Below are positions 39,401 to 51,400 of a DNA stretch of 64,000 nucleotides, piece after piece. The translations under genes and the position numbers were made by a program. Within the stretch, counting starts at the first letter, position 1, and each line of letters starts with the position of its first letter. Source of the stretch: Cyprinodon diabolis. Taxonomy: Eukaryota > Chordata > Actinopteri > Cyprinodontiformes > Cyprinodontidae. The stretch lies in the NCBI GenBank assembly GCA_030533445.1, contig CM060076.1, positions 12,130,501-12,194,500 of the forward strand. Reading direction: 5' to 3'. The notes below the pieces were generated by a model, which was not told where the DNA came from, did not search any database, and saw only the letters and a program-made list of their open reading frames with translations.

Positions 39401-42400
39401 CCTATCAGCCAATAAACCCAAATAAAATATATTAACTAAATATGCAGACTGATTCATCTTTGGGAGTCTATGTTAATTTCCAGAATTCTGTGGTATGTTT
39501 GTGATCTGTCCACTTATTTTCTATATTATTCATTTCTTCGGGTTTACAAAGTTCAGATAGTTACACTCTGGAAAAGCTCAAACCTACAGATTTATCAATG
39601 GCATAATGGCAAAAACAAAATTGTTTTCATCTAAACTTAAAAGGTTGTAAAAACCAAGATGTGAGACTGCAAATGCAAATTTATTTACCTTATTTTTGTT
39701 AGTTAAATTAAATAAACCTTCTGCAGGAGCATTTTAAACTATTGTTGTCCCATTAGCCATTAAATTCATCTTGGACAATAAGTGCCAATGTGTCTGTGTT
39801 GGTTTTCTTTTCAAACTCTAAAGCCTCAACCACCTCTACAAAACACTCGCAGAGACACAACACAGGGTCATATAATGTCCCCTGATCCGTCCTTGGTATA
39901 AAGGGTTATGTGAGCTCAACCGTTATTCTCTTTGCTGCGGTAATTCTACACAAGTATCACATTGGGGAGATCTCCTGAATGGCAGGCCAAGGGTCAAAAT
40001 CTTCTGACTGCTCAAAAGCCAAGTGGACATGCTGGCTTTTTCAGAACCAGAAGACTGTCTGTAAAATGATGTCCCAATGTGTAAGCATAATTCAGAAGGT
40101 CCAGAATTGGATCCTGAACCAGGAGACCACACGACGCATACCCAACCTCCCATCTAAGCCATCTGTGCAAAGACCAATCCAACACAACAGGGGCTAAGCT
40201 TTCTTCAAACTCGGAAAAGCCTCAATTTTCTTAAAAAGAGATCAACAGCAGTTACAGGTCTGGCAAACTTATTGAAATAGTTTCCAGGTAAACAATTTGT
40301 CTTCTGAAGTTCCGATCACTTAATGTGTTTTAGTGTTAAGTAAAACAAGCTAACAAGACGTTTCCTAATATTCTCATCAAATTTGAAAACTGAAATATGA
40401 CTAAAAATGTCCTTTAAAATGAGTCCTCTCATGTCTTTCATCTACTACTGAAGGTCCATTGTTTTTGTAAGCCAATTCTAGCTGAAGAAACTAAATGGTC
40501 CTTACCCTTAACTATTCCCCTCAGGAACAATTACAGATGGTTAAGAATCAATTATCCTAAAAGTTAATGAATTCTGATCTATCAAATCATTTAACAAAAA
40601 TACTACTTACCAAATAATGTTTTATTTAACTTCTCGGAATGGCATTGTGAACTGGTTTGAACACGCTGCAATTGCTCTAAATTAGCTAAAAGCTACTTTG
40701 ACCCTTAATCCAAAACCTAAGAAATAACATTTTTTCCCTAAAACAAAAAATCCATGTCAAGCTTTTTTTAATTCATCAAGCATATTTTGTTTGTTTTTTT
40801 TTAAACCATTTTCATTTATTTTTCTTTGTATACAGTAGCGTAGTTTAGTTGAGTTTAGTCAAGAAGCTTTTAACTGAAATATGCTTTGACTTGGAAATAA
40901 ATTATTTGATTAATAAATGTATTCTTAAGGGAAATTGTTGTTAATTTATTCCATATTTATGTAGAGTTAACTTATGACCACAATTTCAGCCCAAATCACA
41001 CTTTCATTTGATATCCTAACACACACCCATTTGGAGGTGTGTTCACACAACAAGATATGACAGTCAGAAAGTTATTTAATCAAGTAATGTAATTTACAAC
41101 AGCATTGAATTGTTTAATACTACTCTATTCAATATTTTCACCCTAAATAATACTAGATAGATCTGAGTAAAAATGCTTTGCAAAAGTATTCACATATCTG
41201 CAAAGTAATTGTTACTATACTTTTTGTCATGGTACAAAGGGAAACCTCAATACATTTCAGTGTTCTTTTACATCATAATCATACAGAAAATGAAATTTGT
41301 ATATATATATATATTTTGTGTAATCTTTTTTCTTTCTCCAGAAAAGGTGTGGTGGTGATGGTGGTGGTGTTGGATTGAACCCCTTTTGTTTAAACCCAAA
41401 ATTTAAAGAAATAAAAAATTAAGTGCAACCAAATTCTTTTTGAAGTTAATTTGGGTTAATTGGATAAACTATTTCAGCTTGTGTGTAATTGAATTTCAGT
41501 ATAAATAATGCAGGTCTGGGTTTGTCATAGAACATCAGCATTAAGAGTTAGGATGCAAGGTTTTTGTGAAACATAACTCAGATAAGAGGCAGGGTAGTTT
41601 ATGATGAATAATTATTCTATAAAGAATATAATAATAAAATATAAAATAAATACATACAAATCAAACAGCACAAAAACAAATAGGAAACAGAAAACAGACT
41701 GATACATGAGAGAACATGACAAAAGACTTATTCAAAATGAGAGGCAGATATGCTGTGCATGGTAATTACTGGAATGCTAGACAGGCTAGTTAACTATAGG
41801 ATAAGGAAAATCAGAAAGGTGCAGCACAGAGAGAAAGTTAGGAGCAAAAGAGGGGAAAACAGACAATAAAATAATCATTGACAAAAACTAAATAATTAAA
41901 AAAATTACCAAAAAATAAAAGAAGGGAAATCAACTGAAACCAAAACAGACCAAAAGAGACCTGCAGCACGATGGCAGAATGTGGTTCTAAAATGTTCCAC
42001 AGTATATTTAGACAAAATGTCTTTAAAAGGTAAAAAAATGAAGTGCATAAATTCAGTATAATCTTTTAATATGTTAGATTTAATATCTCATGACAAACAG
42101 GTGGAACTGTCCATGTACGTCGTTGTTCTTCACAAATTTAAGAATTTGCTATATGAATTTCTTTAAAAACAATTTTTTTTTTTGCTCAGTCTGTACTTAG
42201 GACACTATGCCTGAGCTGCTTAAGAATATTATTCTGATGTTATCCCTGTAAGCAAGCTCTTTGATCTATACTCACACAGTTTTTACATTGGTAATTACCA
42301 TTAACAGGAAGTCATTATTTTTCTATATTTTGAGGGAAATTGTGAAGATAATTTCATACTTAGTTCATAAACTAGAACTGTCTTTTAACCTTTTGTGATT

Positions 42401-45400
42401 TACTTTAAAAGATGATTTTGCAATATGCAGTTTTCTATCACCAAAGCTACTATTGCATAGTTGACCCTTAATTTAAAGGACACCACCTAAGAAGCCAATA
42501 TGTTAGGCTTCAAACATTTTGTCCGTCTGATTTGAACATAAATAGGTTGTCAGCTCCCTTGTAAAAAATTGTGTGTGTTGTTAAATTGATCTTTGCTGTA
42601 TACTGTGAGTTCCAATGTCTGATTCAGTTGGGGTGAAAGCAAGCGCTTTACACCATTAGCTCAAGTGTGCAAAATGGATGTGATGCTAGACTGAGTGAGA
42701 TCCAGTACTGTTTAACTTTAGTATATGGAGAGTCTTTCACATGCAGATAACAAGGGAAATAATAACCAGGAAAAACAACAAAGAGACAGACTTATTTTAG
42801 CATCTTATGCTTCCTGCACACTCCAACCAGCCCACTGCATCACAAACACTGAGCCAAGTGTTCCCTGTAGAGGGAATGCATCCGATGAAAATAATTTCCT
42901 GTCGTGTGCCTAAAGTATGAAAGGGCACTTCCTTACATTTTCTGCAGCTGATTCTTCAGGCATTGAGTAAAAAAATGAGGGTAAAGAAAGTGAAAGCACC
43001 TTTACCGGAATGTTTTTAAGGGAAAACAATGTAAACCTAAAAAGTTGGCATGGGATGGGGTGCTCATTGAAAGTTTTCAATGTAAAAAGACATGTACGTC
43101 TCACTGCTGCCTTTTCAGTCAGTGGATCTCAAGCTTTGTAAATAAATGACCTTGCTTTGATTGTATCGATATATATGTAATTAACCAATTAAAATTTTAG
43201 AAAATCTGTCAGTGCTTTGAAGGTTCATTTACTTTTAACAGTTTGTTTGGTCACAACCATAAATTTTAACGACCACTTCAACACAAAATTATGTTTTGTT
43301 TTAACTTCCACACAAATTACAAGTGGTATGTGGCTTGCTAATCTTTACTCTGATCCCCTTAAATAAAGTTCTGTGCAAGCAAATACTTTGAAAAGTTACC
43401 TCATAAGCAGGGAAAAGAACGCTAAACAAGAGTTGATGGGCAGAGTTGAATAACAAAAAAAACTTGGAGACTTAGATTTAACAAAAGGTAAACAGCTGCA
43501 TAAACCATTTTATGCAGGCAGGCTGAATTCAAATTCTGGCAAAAATGTTTTTAGATTTTAATTAGTAAATTCTTTTAAAAATCATGCAGAAATAAAAGTT
43601 AAATCCTTTGAAACAAACATGGGATTTGTTTCATAGAGATTTCAGAAAGATTTTTTTTATTACTTGAAGAAAGTAATAAAAAAAGAGTAACAAAAGAAAT
43701 TAGAAGGGATTAATAACAATGAATCTACGTATCTATTTCATAAGAAAACAAAAAGGAACTTAATCAGGGAAAACACTTAAAATGAAAACAGCTTATATTT
43801 CTTCCCCTAAGCATCACTTTTCTCAACTGCCAATTACCCTCAAGTTGACGCTTTTAGAAAGTCTGTTTCTCTTTAAAATACTTCATGCTTTTTGTCACAA
43901 AAGTCTTTCAAACTTTAAATCTGTTTAAACGGATTTAAACAGTTGGTGCCTTTCCTGCACCGGGGCTCCAAAGCTCAACTGTGTCGCCAGTTAAAATTTA
44001 CATCTCTATCTTTGCCACAGGCCTCCGAATACAGGAGCTGGGCTGAGGGAGGGACAGGAATTATGAAAGAGGTAGAAAGCAAGGCTTTGGGAAAAAAATT
44101 TCAAGACATTTCATCATTTTGGCTGGAAGGCGTCTTAGTAATTACTTCATCTGAGGAAGAGTGTGTGTGTGTGTGTGTTTGGGGGGGGGGGGGGGGGGGT
44201 TACGAGGTGGAATACAAAGGTGGGGTCAGACTATAAGGTAGGTCTATCTTCCCCATTAACCTTAACTTGGCTTCTTCCTGGGCTACAGGTTAAAAGATGC
44301 AAGACTCTTATCTCTGTAGAGCTACTATAATTCAATTAAAGCAATGACACAGAGGTGAGGACAATTGATGCCCCACATTAGGGAGCCCACCCCCCTTTTT
44401 CCCTTCCCCTTCCCGTCAAGATTAATTACCCTTCATTGGCTGCTTAAATGGCGTTTGAATCATAATCTGCCTAAAATCACAATAATACCACCAGTAATCT
44501 AACAAGAATGGAAAATCTTGGAATCTTTTTCTATCTGTGGCGGATTAATAATGGTTCATTAGAAATTGTGTTGAATAAAACTCATCAACAGTAGAAAGGT
44601 AAGTGAAAAAAAAAACAAGATGAAGAGTGGATTAAATTAAATCCTTTAAATTAATATAATTTTCTAAAGATAACGTTAATCAGAACGATGACGCATAATT
44701 TCATAAGGAGTTCATTAGAGTATATTTAAACTGTGATGTTCTAGTTAGTCATTGTTAGAGTCCAACTCATTCACATTTAGATATATAGTTAGAAATATAA
44801 CTTCCTTGTCATGCAGCGACATTAATCAGCATATTCCGACAGGTGAGTTTGTAAAAGCATGCAGAAAGACACACAGAAGTAACAGTTTTATAACCATTAT
44901 AAATGCAAGATAAACTTCAAATCTTTTTCTTTAAATAATTGAGGGTATTATGATACAACCATATTACAAACGGTAAATTTCCAGCCAAATCTCTCAAAAA
45001 AAACCTTTCATCTTCATCAAACTATCAGAAAAGATGCATCTTTTACATGAGCAGCGCATCTGGTGCAGCCACGTAACACTAAAATGAGAATATAAACAAA
45101 GATATTTGAAAAACAAGAGAGCTTTGTAATCCAAATCAAAGATGCAAAAAGCAAAGCGGTACCTTCTGCTCACACACAGCCTCATCCTGGAGACAGGGAG
45201 ATAAAAATCCTGCTGGCTCTGAGTCTCGCTGGGGATGGAGGAAGCCCCCCCACTCCTATGTGCTCTCTGGACTGGCTTACCCAGCTCTCCCTTAAAGCTC
45301 AGAGAAAACCTCAACACATGCAGAGCTGCTGCCAACACCACGCCATGCCACTCCAGCACCACCAGCAGCAGCAGTGGCAGCTATACACCAAAAGAGAAAG

Positions 45401-48400
45401 GCAGAGGAGGGAGATAGACTGTGCAGGAGTGGAAAGACAGAAAGGAAGAGTGGGAGGGAAGGAGCTTAAAGGAAAAAGACTGGGAGAATGCGGGGGCGTG
45501 ATGATGGAGCGCTGAAAAGATATGAGCAGAAGAGGGGGAGGGAGAGAGAGAAAGAGATGGAGGAAGAAGAACCTTACCTGATAGGGTCTATGTTGTTTAT
45601 CTCCTCGTCAGACAGCTAAAGGAAATTACAGCATGTTAGTGGAGGAGGAGACCCATCAGAACTGGTCTAAAAGCAGCCAAGTAGGGCATTTCTGCAGCTC
45701 ACGCACTCGGTTTTCCCCCTTATTCTACTTCATGGAAATCCGTTTTTATCCTTTAGCCCCATGTTGTTCTGTCACTATTTTAAATAATTCCTCTCTACTT
45801 TCACCCCCACTCCTTTTTGTGACAGAACTCATCAGACAGCACCCGGATTTCTACATCTGCACTCACTTTAGGTGAGAAGCGAACAATCATATCATCACCA
45901 AGAGTGTGAAAGCAAGAGGAAGTAAAGGAAGGATGGGGAGGGAGAGCGGGACCCTCTGTTGCAGCCAGACTGCAAATACATGGCATGCTCCCACCACTCC
46001 AACCCCCACCTCCACAACACTTGCTACCACCCCCTTAATGTACTTCTGGCAGTAACTCAGTATCCCTGTCAGAGTTGGAGCTGGTTGAGGTGGAAAAAGA
46101 GGAGAGGAGAGGAGGATGTGAAAAGATGCAGAGAAAAGGAGAATGAGACAGGGGGGGAACAGGTGGTTCAATCTGTTGAATTTTACATCTCCAGCTCCAG
46201 GCTGTTGGGAAAATGCATTTTATTATAGTTGCCTACAGGTGATTCTTCAACAGGGGAAAAATTGGAGTCAAATTTGAATAGGAGCAAAGCAGTTTTTTAA
46301 GCTACAATTCAGGATCAATGGCTTTGTAGACTGAAGTGTAGCACAAGGTTTGATCATACATGAAATCAATAGCAACATTTTATTTCACTTTTTTTGTCTT
46401 AATACAAACATTTGCTCCATGCAGCTGAAGGTGGAAGAATTATTCTAACTGAATTTATCACTAAAAAGACAGGCTTCAGGTTTTGTTTTGTGAATCATGA
46501 TTAATATTTAAAACCATTTTGACTTTTGACTTGTGCATGCAATATTTTTTAAAGGATCTGACATTGAATGGGTAATATCTTTAAAAAAGGACTGCCTTCC
46601 TGTTATCATATCCACAAAGAGTACAGCACTTAATTGGTTGTTCTTCCCTTATTCCTATATATTTGTATTTTAGGGTGCTGGAGTTATAGTTTGTTGCTGT
46701 GAATATGTACATAATATGGAGTTTGTTTACTAAGATCTCAATGACACACTCCAAATTGCATGAGCAAGCGGAAAAATCACATGCGCTTTTGGTGGCTATG
46801 TTGTGGGGGATCTGCTTAGCCTGCATAGTAAATTAATAGAAAGTTTAAAAGTTTTGCAAACTACCCTTATCCATGAGGATTTTGTGTAAGTGACAAGAGA
46901 AAGATGAAGATTGACGCCTTGGAGATATGGGTGCAGGATGCAAATGTAACATTGGTCAGTTCTAGCAGAGACTTCTACCAGAAGAAACCTGACTTGCGAG
47001 GCCAAAAGGTAAGTAGGTAGGTAGGTGACTGACTGACTGACAGACATTTTCCATGACACTAATCCCAAATGTGGTCGCGAGGGTTGCCGGTGCCTATCTC
47101 TAGCTGTCTACGGGCGAGAGGCGGGGTACACCCTGGACAGGTCACCAGTCCAAGGATCTAAGTGAAATTTATATGACAAGAAATTTGCAGAACAAATAAG
47201 CACATTCCAAGTCAGATGCAAATCCAATAGTTCAACTGTAATGTTGAAGTCTTTTATGGTGTATTGGGCGATGGGTCAGGCCTTGGAATCATGATGAGTG
47301 TGCTTATGATGTTTTCAAGTCCAAATAATGTTTTTTTTTTTAAAACAGCTTCAACATCAATCATAGATGGTCAGTGAGCCCAGAGCTACCAGTTAACTAC
47401 TGTACATACAGGGTAGTCTTCAGCCTTTCTTCAGTTAACGGTGGATGGAGTTAGGTAGAATTAACATCTACAGTCTACAAAGTCGGAAAAAATTTTATTT
47501 TTAGGGAATCAATCAGCTTGATTCTGTATCCAAATACCCATAAAGTAGCACTAACACACACACACACACACACACACATAAAACTTCAGTTTACAAAAAA
47601 TAAATCTTTTTCATTTATAAAATCCTGGTGTAAAAATCAATACTTCATTACCCCTTATTGTTAGTGTCACTCTGTATTTATTATGGGACAAAGGCAAAAC
47701 ACGAATGAATAGCATATTTAATAAGTAGAGAGTCTCTCATTCAAAGAGGCAACAATGCAGATAGATTATTTGCTCCTCAGCTAGAAAAGTAATCGAAAAC
47801 ACAGAATGTGTACACAACAGAAGGTCAGACACCTGCAGAAACTGTCTGTTTCATTAGCACGTTTGCACAAGTACAAGGACTTCTGCGAGGAAATGAAAGT
47901 TCGCAGCGCCACAGATACTCTGAACACCAACAGGCTCACAAGCCTGCCTCGCAGCCCCCTCACCACCCACCTTTTTTTCCCAAGCAGTTGCTAAGGTGAC
48001 AGCAAAGGCTGAATTTTAATCACACAATAAATTAAGGCAATGCGATCTTCTCCCTTTAGTATTAAATGGGAGCGGAGCAGATTGGACGATCCTGTCAGGT
48101 GTGTTTAGGGTTAATGCGGAAACAGTGGCTAGGCTGCAGATCAGGCAAGGAGTTGCTTTACCTCGTCCAGAGAGCGAGTGGAACAGCACACTTCTGTGCT
48201 TATAGCGAGTGAAGCAATTTACATTCTGAAGCAAGGAAGCTGAAGCCAAATGGATTATCATGTACCACTGGGGGTGAATGTCACACTGAGACTGCAAATA
48301 CACTCGTTTTTATTGCAGTAACTGCTGATTGAGCCTTTCAGGCCTGTTCCTGTGTAAACAGCTTTGAGAGTGTAGAAGCACTGGTTGCTTCAGAAGAAAA

Positions 48401-51400
48401 CTTTCCTGCTGCCATGGCTCTTTAACAAGGTTACATCTTCAGCTGAGTAGATGATGGATGTCACAAACAAACAGGAGTGAGTGGGCTGAGTTGGTAGATG
48501 AATGCATTGTTCAGTCCGGATAGTTTTGTGCGGAGGAGTTGTTGATGGGGAGAATTCTAATGAGATCTTCCATAAATGGACCGCCGATGGTCATCGCTGA
48601 GCAGTTCTTATGTACAGACCCTTATTCACCTCACCTGGTTGAAGAGCTAAGCTGCAGTGCTAGTTGTTCTATTGTATGACGAATTTACTCTAGGTAGATA
48701 TAAATCTAACTATTTTGCTGCATGAATGTGCTAATGCAACACTGATGTACACATGATTGCAATCCTTTTTTGTATGCATGTAAAAATCTTTCAGGTACTC
48801 CGACATAATTAAATAGTAATTTGGTCTTGCCTATTGTTTCTTCAGACCTTTTGAAGATATCAGATTATTTCTTTTTACTTTGGCAGGTTTTCCTCTAGCT
48901 TTATGTCAGATGTGTGACCATTTTCAAAATAATGCTTTTTTGCTATTTTGTTGTTGTCGTTAAAGCTCTTTATTGAGCCTTGAAAAGATATGTAGACCCC
49001 TTTTTTAAATTTCATCATCTTACAACCATATACTTGGATGCAGTTTATTGATATTTTTGTGGGACTAACCAACATAAAGCAGTATTTTTTAAAGTATTGT
49101 GTTGAGACATTTTCAAGAAAGTGTATCAGCTTACCACAAATCAGTTTGGATCGATACCATCTAGGGTGGCCACATGTCCTGCTTCTGGCCGGACAGTCCG
49201 GAATTTTATTGCACTGTCCAGTGTCCTGCGCAGATGCCTATTTGTCCTCCTTTACGGGGCACAAGATTTTTTTTCCATTTATGCTGGGCTGCAGCACATT
49301 ATCTAATCATAGAATGTAAAAAAAAAATGCATTGACTCTCTGGTCTAACAGATGATTGGTTAAAAGTGGTGCCGTATCAGATAAATATCTGCTTGTCATT
49401 GTTTAGTAAACAACGATCAAGTTATACACTGACATATTTTTTTAAATAAAATATTATGCTTTTTTATTATTTATTTTACCTTTTAAATAATTTTTTTAAC
49501 ATTTAAGCCCACACGTTATACTTTCTGGCGTGCTGCGCTTTAAAAGATTAATCTCAGCGGTCACTTTTTGAACATCATAATTAATTAAATAAATACAGTA
49601 CAAATACTGGGAACTAGGGCTGCAACTAACGATTATTTTGAAAATCCATTAATCGGTCGATTATTTTTCCAATTAACTGATTAATAATCAGATAACCAAA
49701 GGCTCTTTGTAGAAGATATTCTACTAAATTAAACCAGGTGAAACTAAAACTTGAGGCGTTCTGGATAAAACATATTAACAGACAAATACGTTTTTTTTAT
49801 CTTAAATGCAAAATGTTTTGTTTTTTTTCTTACAAACTTGGTATAATTAGTGCACTGAAGGCCTTTTTTAGAGCCTCTACACTCAACAAGCTAACGATGA
49901 ATTGATTACTAAATTAGTTGACGATTATTTCAACAATCGATTAATCACTTTTATTCCGATAATTTTTTTTGCCCTACTGGGAACCAATACTTTTTTACAT
50001 TTCATTAATATTTCCTGTTCAGCTACAAAGCCATCCTCTTTAAGCCCCTAAAAATTGTAATATAAATCATGGTATACTAGATTATTTTTTACACCTTAGT
50101 AATTTATTGATATGCCACATAATGTCCTCCTTTTTCGTGCTATAGAAATGGCCACCCTAATACCATTCATCCAATGGGTGCTCTGAACATATCACCTGGG
50201 GTGATCCTTTTTACAGCCATGGAAAGTCTAAGATTATTTCTTTTCTTTACTCTTATAGAGCTGTTTTCATTTTCTGAAGTCTTGTTGGTGAGAAAAACAA
50301 TATTAAAAGCTTCAAAAACAACGATATAAAGTGTCAATTGTTGAGTTACTTTTAGCAGTGGCACAGGAATATTAATTAAAACTTGTGTTAGGGGTTGTAG
50401 AGAGAGCTTGAAGTCAAACAAATAATGCTTATTTGTAGGGCAAAAAAAAGATTAATGTAATAAGGTGCTTGTGTGCTGATGACAGCTTATTTGTGTGTTC
50501 TTCAACTGCTGGAGAGCACAACTTACCAATGGCTGTTTTAAAACACTGCTGTGTAACTTCAGCCAATGCTGTTAAGGGAGTTGCGCTGCTATGTTTAAAA
50601 TAAAATTATATTTAAACACAAAGTGTGCTGGGAACAACTTTAGATTACAGTGATTTGGTAAGTTAGAGTGGCCTAGTCAAAGTAGAGATCAAAATCAAAT
50701 TAGGAAAATGACTCAAGATTTGAAAATGTTTTGTGCTTACTGTGCAATTCTCTCATCCTTCCATACTTTAGTTATTGTGTGAAATATGGGGGAATACCTA
50801 TAAAACTAATCTACAACCAAAATTCTTACTAAAAAAGAAAGCAATCAGAGTGATCAGCTATGCAGAATACCATGCTCCAAGATATCAACTTTTTATTAGA
50901 TTGAATATCTTAAAATTACATGATCTGGTTGATCTAAATACAGCAGTGATAATGTACAAGATGCACAACCTAATGCTTCCTTACTGTTTGCAAAAGACGT
51001 TTCAAACTATAGAATCCAGATACAACCTCAGAGGGACTGATTTGCTACAAAAGCCTAAGGTGAGGACTAATACGAACAGGAGGTGTTTATCAGTTAAAGG
51101 AGTTGATCTGTGGAATGGTTTACATAATCAACTTAAGTGCTCCAAAACTATTCATGCATTTAAAAAAATGCATGAATAGTTTTGGTCAAATAGTATGGAA
51201 AAGTATAGAACAGTTGATTGAAGATTATTAAAAAATAAGTTAACAGCATAATTTTGATTGTTTATGTTTTGTGCATATATGTTACCATATATGCTTTGTC
51301 ATTGGTAGAGCAACCGATATACCATTTTTGGATGTAGTGTTACATTTGTAAGTGGGGTTAAGCATTATGAGTTTCAACTTTAGCCTAAACCCTTTTGTTA

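Larger units (their letters stand above)
25691..45577 (-). other. begain: begain intron 2 (large)
   Basis: 19.9-kb intron of phase 2, donor GTAAGGT at 45577. It carries the nested Tc1/SINE, hairpin, Gypsy, LINE and microsatellite features listed separately, and two candidate alternative first exons. In 25.7-27.1, 28.6-31.5, 33.0-34.5, 35.0-37.1, 38.8-41.1 and 41.3-44.1 kb I recognise no gene or named element. Some of these stretches may be old unrecognised repeats or regulatory DNA. Confidence 0.8.
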
